Counted from the first letter of the stretch, positions 1-7,102 are shown. The stretch: DNA of 9,218 nt from an uncultured Clostridia bacterium (GCA_947627785.1 CANQXC010000032.1:1-9218), one strand, 5' to 3'. Translations and numbers: made by a program. The notes: generated by a model not told the origin, from the letters alone.

Positions 1-497
1 GTGTGCAAAATAACTATATATTAGCAATAATACTCTTAAGTTTATCAGGTATCACAGATATTTTAGATGGAGCTATTGCAAGAAAATTCAATTTAATAAC
101 AGATTTTGGAAAATTAATGGATCCATTAGCAGATAAGGCTACACAAATAAGTTTATTAACAACATTATTTGTAAAAGGTATAATACCTATATGGATATTA
201 GCAATAGTAGTTTTAAAAGAATTTTGTATGGTATCTGGAGCATCCTTCCTATATGGGAAAGAACTTGTTGTATCAAGCAAATGGTATGGAAAATTAGCAA
301 CAGTATTGTTTTATGTAGCAATGGTAGTATCATTGTTATTGGAGCAAATAGAACCTATTATAGAAAAAGATGTAACCCCAATAATGAAAGCTAACAATAT
401 AATTTATTATCTGGCGGTAATTACAACAATTGTATCATTAATAATGTACATAAAAGCATTTTATATACAAGGATATCTTAAGAAAAATAATGGCTAG
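1..497 (+). CDS. pgsA: CDP-diacylglycerol--glycerol-3-phosphate 3-phosphatidyltransferase, 5'-truncated by the window edge
   Basis: An integral membrane enzyme that joins CDP-diacylglycerol and glycerol-3-phosphate to make phosphatidylglycerophosphate, the precursor of phosphatidylglycerol and cardiolipin. The reading frame is open to the left edge (first whole codon at 3), so the GTG at 3 is an internal valine and not a start. About 164 residues are visible; family members run about 180-195, so roughly 20-30 N-terminal residues are missing. The complete CDP-alcohol phosphotransferase signature is present: D19, D22-G23, A26-R27, G36, D40 and D44 of the fragment, with the exact DG-x2-AR-x8-G-x3-D-x3-D spacing of the metal- and CDP-binding site. 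Hydrophobic segments lie near residues 5-20, 48-70, 95-113 and 135-155, as expected for this multi-pass family. The choice of pgsA over phosphatidylserine or cardiolipin-type paralogues rests on the size and the DPLADK context. It ends in TAG just before a terminator, so it closes its own transcription unit. Confidence 0.88.
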   Translation, partial: VQNNYILAIILLSLSGITDILDGAIARKFNLITDFGKLMDPLADKATQISLLTTLFVKGIIPIWILAIVVLKEFCMVSGASFLYGKELVVSSKWYGKLATVLFYVAMVVSLLLEQIEPIIEKDVTPIMKANNIIYYLAVITTIVSLIMYIKAFYIQGYLKKNNG

Positions 498-502
498 AAG
501 AG

Positions 503-533
503 AGAGCGATTAATAATCGCTCTTTATTTTTTT
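503..533 (+). terminator. Intrinsic terminator after pgsA
   Basis: A perfect 9-bp stem (503-511 pairing with 515-523, core AGAGCGATT/AATCGCTCT) has a 3-base loop and is followed at once by a T-rich tract with one A (524-533). It starts 6 bases after the pgsA stop codon. By sequence it is the most compact and GC-rich of the three terminators in the window. Confidence 0.9.
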
Positions 534-548
534 ACACAATATGTAAAC

Positions 549-577
549 TTGCACAAACCAAAAAAATGTAATATATT
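549..577 (+). promoter_or_regulatory. Candidate sigma-A-type promoter for the ROK kinase
   Basis: TTGCAC (549-554) matches only the TTG half of the -35 consensus. It lies 17 bases before TATATT (572-577), which is 5 of 6 for a -10 box; an overlapping TATTAT at 574-579 is an alternative. The position between a strong terminator and the next start codon supports a promoter here, but in A/T-rich DNA such matches are common, so the exact boxes are uncertain. Confidence 0.4.
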
Positions 578-617
578 ATATGAAAAGTAAATATCTGAAA
601 AGAAAGGATGGTTTTAT

Positions 618-1532
618 ATGAAGATAGGTATAGATATAGGTGGAAGTCATGTAGGAATTGGTCTGATAGACCAAAGAGGTAGCATTATAGTAAAAGAAGA
701 ACAAGATTTATGCAATGATTTGCAAGAGGAAAATTATAGTCAAAAGCTTGTTGAAACAATAATTGAATTAATAACAAAAATACTTGAAAAGAAGCAAATA
801 GACATAAAAGAAATAAGTTTAATTGGAATTGCTATACCAGGAACAGTATCAAATACACACATAATAAAAGCAGATAATTTACATATAAAAGATTTTAATA
901 TAGTATCAGAAATTAATAAATATTTTAACATACCAATAGTATTAAGAAATGATGCAAAATGTGCAGCAATTGCAGAAAAAGAGTATGGGGCACTAAAGAA
1001 ATATGATGATGTAGTATTTCTTACAATAGGAACAGGAATAGGAGGAGCAGTTTATTTAGGTGGAAAATTATTAAAGCCTAGTAAATTTGAGGGTTTTGAA
1101 ATAGGACATATGGTAATAAAAAAAGATGGATTACAATGTAACTGTGGAAGAAAAGGTTGTTTTGAGAAATACGCATCAATGAAAGCATTAAAGGATAAAT
1201 TACAAAAAGAATTTAAAAATGAAAAATTAACAGGTGAAGAAATAAAAGAATTATTAAATCATAACAATAATGAAAGAGTAGAAAAAATACTAGATGAATA
1301 TATAGAAAATTTAAGTATAGGTATTGCAAACCTAATAAACATATTTGAGCCACAAACAATTTCAATAGGTGGAAGTTTTGTATATTTTAAAGATATCCTA
1401 TTAAATAGATTAGAAAAAAAATTAGGCGATAAAAATATGTTATTTAATAATCAGGAACCTCCTAAAATAATTACTGCTAAATTAAAAAATAATGCGGGAA
1501 TAATTGGGTCAGTTATAGAATATAAAGATTAA
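618..1532 (+). CDS. ROK-family sugar kinase (glucokinase-like)
   Basis: A cytoplasmic ATP-dependent sugar kinase of the ROK family, 304 residues, close to the family norm of about 290-320. The N-terminus carries the phosphate-binding DIGGSHVG loop (D6-G9). R110-N111-D112 supplies the presumed catalytic aspartate, and G138-TGIGGA is the second ATP-binding loop. E161-IGH164 followed by C174-x-C176-G-x2-G-C181-x-E183 forms the ROK zinc site (one His, three Cys). There is no N-terminal helix-turn-helix, since the ATP-binding motif begins at residue 4, so it is a kinase and not a NagC/XylR-type repressor. The start is set by AGAAAGGA at 601-608, nine bases before the ATG. Substrate cannot be read from sequence: glucose is the usual default, but fructose, N-acetylmannosamine, allose or other hexoses are possible, so I give no gene symbol. 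It lies between a terminator and the mcsA leader, in the place where ctsR often sits in related genomes. No terminator is visible between it and mcsA, so read-through into the stress cassette is possible. Confidence 0.88.
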   Translation: MKIGIDIGGSHVGIGLIDQRGSIIVKEEQDLCNDLQEENYSQKLVETIIELITKILEKKQIDIKEISLIGIAIPGTVSNTHIIKADNLHIKDFNIVSEINKYFNIPIVLRNDAKCAAIAEKEYGALKKYDDVVFLTIGTGIGGAVYLGGKLLKPSKFEGFEIGHMVIKKDGLQCNCGRKGCFEKYASMKALKDKLQKEFKNEKLTGEEIKELLNHNNNERVEKILDEYIENLSIGIANLINIFEPQTISIGGSFVYFKDILLNRLEKKLGDKNMLFNNQEPPKIITAKLKNNAGIIGSVIEYKD

Positions 1533-1570
1533 GTTTGGTTAATACTTAAATTAATACTAAACAAATAAGA

Positions 1571-1625
1571 TATAATTTAAGATTTGTATAATAAAGACCG
1601 CCAAATCTCTAGCGTTTGCTAGTTT
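1571..1625 (+). promoter_or_regulatory. Leader of the mcsA-mcsB cassette: two -10 boxes and a small inverted repeat
   Basis: The 148 bases between the ROK kinase and mcsA contain two exact TATAAT hexamers (1571-1576 and 1587-1592) but no recognisable -35 box at 15-19 bases from either. Just downstream lies an unusually GC-rich island for this DNA (about 1597-1622). It contains a perfect inverted repeat CTAGC-GTTT-GCTAG at 1609-1622. The arms extend by AAA/TTT (1603-1605 with 1623-1625) if three bases are bulged. If the second TATAAT is used, transcripts would start near 1599 and the hairpin would sit at the very 5' end of the mRNA. It could be an operator or a 5' stabilising stem. I see no CtsR heptamer repeat and no CIRCE element. 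Confidence 0.4.
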
Positions 1626-1660
1626 ATATAAAATGGTTAATTTTGTTATGAAAAGTTTTA

Positions 1661-1668
1661 AGAAAGGA
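1661..1668 (+). promoter_or_regulatory. Ribosome binding site that decides the mcsA start
   Basis: AGAAAGGA lies 12 bases before the ATG at 1681. The longer reading from the ATG at 1633 has no Shine-Dalgarno sequence and would place this site inside the coding region. The protein from 1681 begins MLCDNCG, which is how McsA proteins normally begin. Confidence 0.75.
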
Positions 1669-1680
1669 ACGATAAATAAA

Positions 1681-2220
1681 ATGTTGTGTGATAATTGTGG
1701 AAAAAACGAGGCAGAAATAAAACTTACACAAATAATAAATGGCAGAAAAACAGAAATGATGCTATGTAGAGAATGTGCAAATGAAATGGGAATAGCAGAT
1801 TTAGAAATTGAAATGCCAATAGATATATCTAATTTTTTAGGAGATTATGTATTAGAGGATGAAAATGAAGAATTTTTACCATTTAATATAAATAATGAGT
1901 TAAGATGTAAAAAATGTAATATGTCATATAATGAGTTTTTGAGTAATGGAAAATTTGGTTGTGAAGAATGTTATAAAACTTTTGGAAATAAAATAGATAT
2001 AATGTTAAAACGTATGCAAGGAACAGATAGATATTTAGACAAAAAAGCGAATAATAAAGAAGGAAATAGAATAGAAGAAATTAAGAATGAGAATGTAGAA
2101 GAAAAAACAAATAGTAAGCTAGAAAAATTGCAAATAGAATTAAAAGAGGCAATAAAAGAAGAAAGATACGAGGATGCTGCAAAAATAAGAGATGAAATAA
2201 GAAAGGAAGGATTACAATAA
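1681..2220 (+). CDS. mcsA: McsA, activator of the protein arginine kinase
   Basis: A zinc-binding partner protein that activates the arginine kinase McsB and helps route substrates to ClpC. It is 179 residues from this start, against about 185 in Bacillus subtilis. The N-terminal half carries two pairs of CxxC motifs: C3/C6 with C29/C32, and C76/C79 with C94/C97, a complete set of eight cysteines for two zinc sites. The middle (about 40-70) is acidic. The C-terminus (about 146-178) is a UVR domain, with the typical L-x2-x-L-x-EAI-x-EERYEDAA-x-IRDEIR pattern shared with UvrB, UvrC and the ClpC middle domain. An upstream in-frame ATG at 1633 would add 16 residues but lacks a ribosome binding site and family support. 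The gene ends with TAA directly against the mcsB ATG, so the two are co-transcribed and probably translationally coupled. The usual upstream partner ctsR is absent. Confidence 0.9.
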   Translation: MLCDNCGKNEAEIKLTQIINGRKTEMMLCRECANEMGIADLEIEMPIDISNFLGDYVLEDENEEFLPFNINNELRCKKCNMSYNEFLSNGKFGCEECYKTFGNKIDIMLKRMQGTDRYLDKKANNKEGNRIEEIKNENVEEKTNSKLEKLQIELKEAIKEERYEDAAKIRDEIRKEGLQ

Positions 2221-3234
2221 ATGTCAAATTGGTATTTTGAAACTACAAATGAAGATACAGTTATAAGCACAAGAGTTAGAATAGCAAGAAACATATCTGG
2301 ATTACCATTTATAAGTAAAATGAATGATGAGCAAGCACTTAATGTTATAAAAATTGTAGAAGAGGCTATTCAAAATACAAATTATGGATTAAAAGTAATG
2401 CTTTTAAAAGATATGGATGATATAACAAAATTATCTTTAGTAGAAAAACATATAATAAGTCCAGAATTTGCATTAAATAAAAATGAAATAGGTGCAATAG
2501 CAATAAATCAAGAAGAAAATATATGTATAATGATAAATGAAGAAGACCATTTAAGAATACAAACATTTTCTGCTGGTCTAAATTTGGAAAGTACATTGTC
2601 ATTAGCAAGGGAAATAGAAGAAACATTAAATAAAAATGTAAATTACGCATATGATGAAAAATATGGATTTTTAACAAGTTGCCCAACAAATGTTGGAACA
2701 GCATTAAGAGCATCTGTAATGGTACATTTACCAGCATTAACAAAAACATATAATATAGAAAAAGTATTAAATGCAGTAAATGGATTTGGAATGAACATAA
2801 GGGGAATATATGGGGAAGGAACAAATTCAAAAGGAAATCTATATCAAATTTCTAATAAACAAACATTGGGAATAACAGCAAACGAAACAATAAAAAATTT
2901 AAAAGCAATAACAGATAGAATTATAGAACAAGAAAAGCTTGCAAGACAAATTTTAACGAAAAAACCAATAGAATTGGAAGATGAAATATATAGAGCATAT
3001 GGTTTACTTACAAACTGTAGAAAAATATCTTCTGATGAATGTAGTATTTTACTTTCAGAAATACGTTTAGGAATAGAACTTGGAATAATAAAAGAAATAA
3101 AAGAATCAACCTTAAATAAAATTGAAGTTTATACAAAACCAGCAAATTTACAAAAGCAGATTGGACAAGTGTTTGGAGGATACGAAAGAGATGTAAAAAG
3201 AGCAGAAATTATAAAACAAATTATTAATGAATAA
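2221..3234 (+). CDS. mcsB: Protein arginine kinase McsB
   Basis: A phosphagen-kinase-fold enzyme that transfers phosphate from ATP to arginine side chains of proteins, marking them for degradation by ClpC-ClpP. It is 337 residues, against about 363 in B. subtilis. The nucleotide-binding S16-TRVRIARN motif is intact. The catalytic-cysteine block S153-C154-PTNVGT-ALRASVMVHLP is intact, with C154 in the position of the conserved cysteine. The later block IRGIYGEGTNSKGNLYQISN is also family-typical. Near the C-terminus, R323-DVKRA328 matches the RDxxRA motif that forms the phospho-arginine-binding allosteric site. The start abuts the mcsA TAA; its ribosome binding site AAAGGAAGG (2202-2210) lies inside the end of mcsA, which implies coupled translation. 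The closeness of all motifs to functional McsB proteins makes creatine or arginine kinase of free metabolites very unlikely. Confidence 0.95.
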   Translation: MSNWYFETTNEDTVISTRVRIARNISGLPFISKMNDEQALNVIKIVEEAIQNTNYGLKVMLLKDMDDITKLSLVEKHIISPEFALNKNEIGAIAINQEENICIMINEEDHLRIQTFSAGLNLESTLSLAREIEETLNKNVNYAYDEKYGFLTSCPTNVGTALRASVMVHLPALTKTYNIEKVLNAVNGFGMNIRGIYGEGTNSKGNLYQISNKQTLGITANETIKNLKAITDRIIEQEKLARQILTKKPIELEDEIYRAYGLLTNCRKISSDECSILLSEIRLGIELGIIKEIKESTLNKIEVYTKPANLQKQIGQVFGGYERDVKRAEIIKQIINE

Positions 3235-3394
3235 AATTTAATACTATAATCTAGAAATTCAATATAATGAAAAAATTATTATGTTAAAAAATAATTATTG
3301 CGATATCTAAATTAGCATAGCAAATTAAGTTTAAAAAAGTATAAATCTAAAAGCTAATACTTTTTAATGAAGTCAGGAAAGGAAGGATTTTTTA
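3235..3394 (+). promoter_or_regulatory. Leader region before clpC, with possible -10 boxes and alternative hairpins
   Basis: This 160-base gap is very A/T-rich and encodes nothing credible. TATAAT occurs at 3245-3250 and 3263-3268 without a good -35. A 9-bp inverted repeat AAAAAGTAT/ATACTTTTT (3334-3342 with 3357-3365) sits just before the ribosome binding site. A second complementary pair, ATTAGC (3311-3316) with GCTAAT (3353-3358), shares bases with its right arm, so the two pairings exclude one another. The stems are A/T-rich and weak, so they may have no role. The clpC ribosome binding site is the purine-rich run GGAAAGGAAGGA at 3377-3387. No CtsR or CIRCE operator is seen. clpC may be read through from mcsB, transcribed from its own promoter, or both. 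Confidence 0.35.
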
Positions 3395-5839
3395 ATGACA
3401 TATAAATTTACAAAAAAGGCAGAAAAGGCAGTTGAAATTGCAGAAGAAATAGCAGTAGAGTTAGGACATAATTATGTAGGTACAGAACATATATTATATG
3501 GTCTTGTTAAAGAAAAAACAGGAATTGCAAGTAAAGTTTTGGAAAATCAAAATATTACACCAGAAGCGGTTATAGAAAAGATAGAAGAATTAGTAGGAAT
3601 AGGAGAAAATCAAAATACTGGGACAATAGGCTTAACTCCTAGAACAAAAAGGGTAATAGAAAATGCTTTTAGAGAAGCAAGAAGATTAAATTCCGAATAT
3701 ATAGGAACAGAGCATATATTAATAGGAATAATGAGAGAAGCCGATAGTGTGGCAGTAAGAATAATGCTTGAATTAAAATTGGATCCTCAAAAATTATATA
3801 ATGAAATAATAAAAGTAATAAATGAATATGAGTCACCAGAACAAAATGGAATGGAACAAGAAAAAGCAAATAAAAATAGCTATAATGCAACACCAACACT
3901 AAATCAGTTTGGAAATGATTTAAGTAAATTAGCAAGAGAAGGAAAGTTAGATCCTGTAATTGGAAGAAAAAATGAAATAGAAAGAATAATACAAATATTA
4001 TCAAGAAGAACAAAAAATAATCCATGTTTAATAGGAGAACCAGGTGTTGGAAAAACAGCAGTTATTGAAGGTCTAGCGCAAGAAATTGCATCAGGAGAGG
4101 TCCCAGAGAACCTAAAGAATAAAAGAGTTGTAACATTAGATATATCAGGAATGGTAGCAGGGGCAAAATATAGAGGGGATTTTGAAGAAAGAATAAAAAA
4201 AGCATTAAAGGAAGTAAAAAAGGCAGGAGATGTAATAATATTTATAGATGAAATTCATACAATAGTAGGAGCAGGTGCAGCAGAAGGAGCAATAGATGCA
4301 GCCAATATTCTAAAGCCATTACTTGCAAGAGGTGAGATACAATTAATAGGAGCAACTACTTTAAATGAATATAGAAAATATATAGAAAAAGATAGTGCTT
4401 TAGAGAGAAGATTTCAACCAATTAATGTGGCAGAACCAAGTGAAGAAGATACAATACAGATTTTAAAAGGCTTAAGAGATAAATACGAAGCACATCATAA
4501 TGTAAAAATAACAGATGAAGCAATAATTGCAGCAACAAAATTATCAGCAAGATATATAAATGATAGATTCTTGCCAGATAAAGCAATAGACTTAATAGAT
4601 GAAGCATCATCAAAAGCAAAATTAAAAACATATACAGAACCAACAAGTCTAAAGGAGAAAGAAGATAAAATACAGAAATTAACAGCGGAAAAAGAAGAAG
4701 CAATTGCAACTCAAAACTTTGAAAAAGCTGCAGAATTAAGAGACTTAGAAAGAAAAGAAAAAGAGGAATTAGAAAAAGAAAAGCAAAAATGGAAAGATAA
4801 AACAATAAAAAGTGTAAGGCAAATTACAGAAGAGGATATTGCAGAAGTAATAAGTAACTGGACTGGAATACCAGCTAAAAAAATATCACAAGATGAAAAC
4901 GAAAGATTAAGAAATTTGGAAAAAGTATTACATGAAAGAGTAATAGGTCAAAATGAAGCAGTAAATGCAGTTGCAAAGGCAATAAAAAGAAGCAGAGTAG
5001 GTTTGCAAGATCCAAATAGACCGATAGGTTCATTTATGTTCCTAGGACCAACAGGAGTTGGAAAAACAGAGCTTTCAAAAGCACTTGCAGAAAGTCTATT
5101 TGGTGATGAAAACTCAATGATAAGAATAGATATGTCTGAATATATGGAGGCACATTCAACATCAAAAATGATAGGTTCACCTCCAGGTTATGTAGGATTT
5201 GATGAAGCAGGAGGATTGACAGAAAAAGTTAGAAGAAAGCCATATTCAGTAATACTATTTGATGAAGTGGAAAAAGCACACCCAGATGTATTAAATATGT
5301 TATTACAAATATTAGATGATGGAAGACTTACAGATTCTCATGGAAGAGTTGTAAACTTTAAAAATACAGTAATAATAATGACATCAAATATGGGAGCAAG
5401 GCTAATTACAGACAAAAAGACATTAGGTTTTGCAAGTACAGAAAGTAATGAAGAATCTAAAGAGTATGAAACAACTAAAAAAGAGGTATTAGCAGAACTA
5501 AAAAAACAATTTAGACCAGAATTTATAAATCGTGTAGACGAAATAATTGTATTCCATAAGCTAATACCAGAAGAAATAAAACAAATAGCAGATATTATGT
5601 TAAAGCAAATAACAAATAGACTAAAAGAACAAAACATAGAAATAACAGTAGAAGAAAGTGCCAAAGAATTAATTGTAAAAAAAGGAACAGATAGCACTTA
5701 TGGAGCAAGACCATTAAGAAGGGCAATACAAACAATGATAGAGGATAAAATAGCAGAAGAAATAATAGATGGAAATTTAAAGAGTGGAGATAAAGCAAGG
5801 ATAGTAGAAAAAGAAGAAAAAATAGTTGTGGAAAAATAG
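3395..5839 (+). CDS. clpC: ClpC, AAA+ unfoldase of the ClpC-ClpP protease
   Basis: A hexameric ATP-driven protein unfoldase that feeds substrates, including arginine-phosphorylated proteins marked by McsB, into the ClpP peptidase in the cytoplasm. It is 814 residues, matching the family (about 810-820). In order: two Clp N-repeats (about 3-70 and 80-145), the first AAA+ module with Walker A G214-EPGVGKT and Walker B V280-IIFIDE286, a coiled middle domain with a UVR-like segment (about 428-450), the second AAA+ module with Walker A G551-PTGVGKT and Walker B V619-ILFDE624, and a C-terminal D2-small domain. L677-G678-F679 is the ClpP-docking loop, so this is a protease partner and not a ClpB-type disaggregase; the short middle domain agrees. 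The start has a strong purine-rich ribosome binding site. It follows mcsB on the same strand, which supports its role in the arginine phosphorylation pathway. A hairpin terminator follows. Confidence 0.96.
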   Translation: MTYKFTKKAEKAVEIAEEIAVELGHNYVGTEHILYGLVKEKTGIASKVLENQNITPEAVIEKIEELVGIGENQNTGTIGLTPRTKRVIENAFREARRLNSEYIGTEHILIGIMREADSVAVRIMLELKLDPQKLYNEIIKVINEYESPEQNGMEQEKANKNSYNATPTLNQFGNDLSKLAREGKLDPVIGRKNEIERIIQILSRRTKNNPCLIGEPGVGKTAVIEGLAQEIASGEVPENLKNKRVVTLDISGMVAGAKYRGDFEERIKKALKEVKKAGDVIIFIDEIHTIVGAGAAEGAIDAANILKPLLARGEIQLIGATTLNEYRKYIEKDSALERRFQPINVAEPSEEDTIQILKGLRDKYEAHHNVKITDEAIIAATKLSARYINDRFLPDKAIDLIDEASSKAKLKTYTEPTSLKEKEDKIQKLTAEKEEAIATQNFEKAAELRDLERKEKEELEKEKQKWKDKTIKSVRQITEEDIAEVISNWTGIPAKKISQDENERLRNLEKVLHERVIGQNEAVNAVAKAIKRSRVGLQDPNRPIGSFMFLGPTGVGKTELSKALAESLFGDENSMIRIDMSEYMEAHSTSKMIGSPPGYVGFDEAGGLTEKVRRKPYSVILFDEVEKAHPDVLNMLLQILDDGRLTDSHGRVVNFKNTVIIMTSNMGARLITDKKTLGFASTESNEESKEYETTKKEVLAELKKQFRPEFINRVDEIIVFHKLIPEEIKQIADIMLKQITNRLKEQNIEITVEESAKELIVKKGTDSTYGARPLRRAIQTMIEDKIAEEIIDGNLKSGDKARIVEKEEKIVVEK

Positions 5840-5880
5840 GTGAATAATGTGGAGAAAAACTAACTACTATAAAAAAGTTT

Positions 5881-5957
5881 GCCAAACTTAAAAGGCATTT
5901 ATGTATTTATTAAGTTATATTATAAATATATAAATGCTGTGTTTGGCTAATTTTTTT
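5881..5957 (+). terminator. Long hairpin terminator after clpC
   Basis: GCCAAAC (5881-5887) pairs with GTTTGGC (5941-5947). After an internal loop, GCATTTAT (5895-5902) pairs with ATAAATGC (5930-5937), leaving an A/T-rich apical loop of about 27 bases. The A-run before the stem (5871-5876) and the T-run after it (5951-5957) fit an intrinsic terminator, with the A-run adding possible pairs. It is longer and less compact than the terminator after pgsA, so efficiency is uncertain. It separates the stress cassette from holA. Confidence 0.7.
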
Positions 5958-6011
5958 GTAAACGGATAATTATGATGAAATTATAGAATTAAGAGAATTT
6001 ATATAAATCAA

Positions 6012-6040
6012 TTGCAAAAACAAAAAAACTATGATATAAA
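6012..6040 (+). promoter_or_regulatory. Extended -10 promoter for holA
   Basis: TTGCAA (6012-6017, 4 of 6 to TTGACA) lies exactly 17 bases before TATAAA (6035-6040, 5 of 6). TG at 6032-6033 sits one base before the -10 hexamer, giving an extended -10 element. Transcription would start near 6047, leaving a leader of about 15 bases that carries the ribosome binding site. The placement just after the clpC terminator fits the start of a new unit. It is the best promoter match in the window. Confidence 0.6.
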
Positions 6041-6061
6041 ATAGTAAAAGAGGAAAAGTAT

Positions 6062-7102
6062 ATGACTGTAGAAGAATTAGAAAAAAATTTAAAAACAGGT
6101 CATTTGCAAAGTTTGTACCTGTTATATGGGGAAGAAGAATATCTATTAGAAAGTTGTGTAAAAAAAATAAAAAAACTATTTGGAGAACTAGTAAATGGAA
6201 TAAACTACATACAAATAGATGAAAAAAATGTAAATTCATTAATAGATAACATACAAACACCTGCATTTGGGTACCCAAGAAAACTAATAATAGCAAAAGA
6301 AACAGGCTTATTTAAGAAAGAAGCAAGAGGAAAGAAAAAAACAGAAACTACAGTTAAAAAGAATACAAAACAAGAAACAATACAAGAAAAAATTGCAACA
6401 TACATAAAAGAAAACATAAGTGATTTGCAAGACACAGTAACAATAATATTTATAGAAAAAGAAATAGGGAGTAACGAATTGCAAAAAACAATAAACGAGT
6501 TAGGAATTGTGTGTGATTTTGAAAAGCTAAAGCCAATACAAATATCAAAAAGAATTAAAGCAATTTGTAATGCATATAAAGTAACAATAGATGATAAAAC
6601 AATGCAATATTTTATAGAAACATGTGGTACAAGTATGCTAGACTTGATAAATGAAATTAGGAAGCTAATAGAATATGTAGGAGAAAATGGAACTATTACA
6701 ACTAAAGACATAGATAAACTATCAATAAGAGAGTTAGATAGTGTAATATTTGACTTAACAGATAATTTAGGACAGAAGAACATAGATAAGGCATTAACAA
6801 CATTGCATGAACTTATATATAACAAAGAACCAATACAAAAAATACTAGTAACATTATATAATCACTTTAAAAAACTATATCTAATAATGCTTGCAGAAAA
6901 GTATAATGAAAATATAGCAGAAACATTAAATTTAAAGCCTAACCAAATGTTTCTAATAACAAAATATAAAAAGCAAGCTACATATTTTAAAAAGAGTGAA
7001 TTAAGAGAAATACTGGAAAAACTGATAGACCTAGATTATAAGACAAAACAAGGATTAATAGATATAAATATAGGATTAGAAGCAATATTATGTATGATAT
7101 GA
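6062..7102 (+). CDS. holA: DNA polymerase III delta subunit (clamp-loader)
   Basis: The clamp-loader subunit that opens the beta sliding clamp during replication. It is 346 residues, the family length. The N-terminal domain opens with the typical HLQSLYLLYGEEEYLL segment (residues about 13-28), where a P-loop would be in true AAA+ ATPases. As in other delta subunits there is no Walker A motif. Further family features are the GYPRKLIIA strand (about 72-80), the TVTIIFIEKEI strand, the G-x-SMLDLINEIRKL helix, the LDSVIFDLTD segment and the helical C-terminal collar. A lysine/threonine-rich stretch at about residues 85-105 (including KKKTETTVKKNTKQE) looks like a flexible insertion between the first strands. 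GAGG at 6050-6053 sets the start. The stop TGA lies 2 bases before the ribosome binding site of the next gene, so the two form an operon. The identification rests on overall pattern, because the family has few invariant residues. Confidence 0.88.
   Translation: MTVEELEKNLKTGHLQSLYLLYGEEEYLLESCVKKIKKLFGELVNGINYIQIDEKNVNSLIDNIQTPAFGYPRKLIIAKETGLFKKEARGKKKTETTVKKNTKQETIQEKIATYIKENISDLQDTVTIIFIEKEIGSNELQKTINELGIVCDFEKLKPIQISKRIKAICNAYKVTIDDKTMQYFIETCGTSMLDLINEIRKLIEYVGENGTITTKDIDKLSIRELDSVIFDLTDNLGQKNIDKALTTLHELIYNKEPIQKILVTLYNHFKKLYLIMLAEKYNENIAETLNLKPNQMFLITKYKKQATYFKKSELREILEKLIDLDYKTKQGLIDINIGLEAILCMI

Noticed and set aside
618..1532. ROK protein as a transcriptional repressor replacing CtsR
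   Set aside because: ROK repressors carry an N-terminal helix-turn-helix of about 80 residues; this protein begins directly with the ATP-binding loop.
1633..1680. N-terminal extension of McsA from the ATG at 1633
   Set aside because: No ribosome binding site precedes it, it would bury the AGAAAGGA at 1661-1668 inside the gene, and the family starts at the MLCxxC motif encoded from 1681.
1533..1680. CtsR or CIRCE operator upstream of mcsA
   Set aside because: No GGTCAAA/TTTGACC direct repeat and no TTAGCACTC/GAGTGCTAA inverted repeat; the TTTGC here is only a chance fragment.
2366..2830. Minus-strand frame opposite mcsB, and similar Leu/Phe-rich frames opposite clpC and holA
   Set aside because: Their leucine/phenylalanine-rich, low-complexity products are what the complement of A-rich coding DNA gives; no ribosome sites or family motifs.
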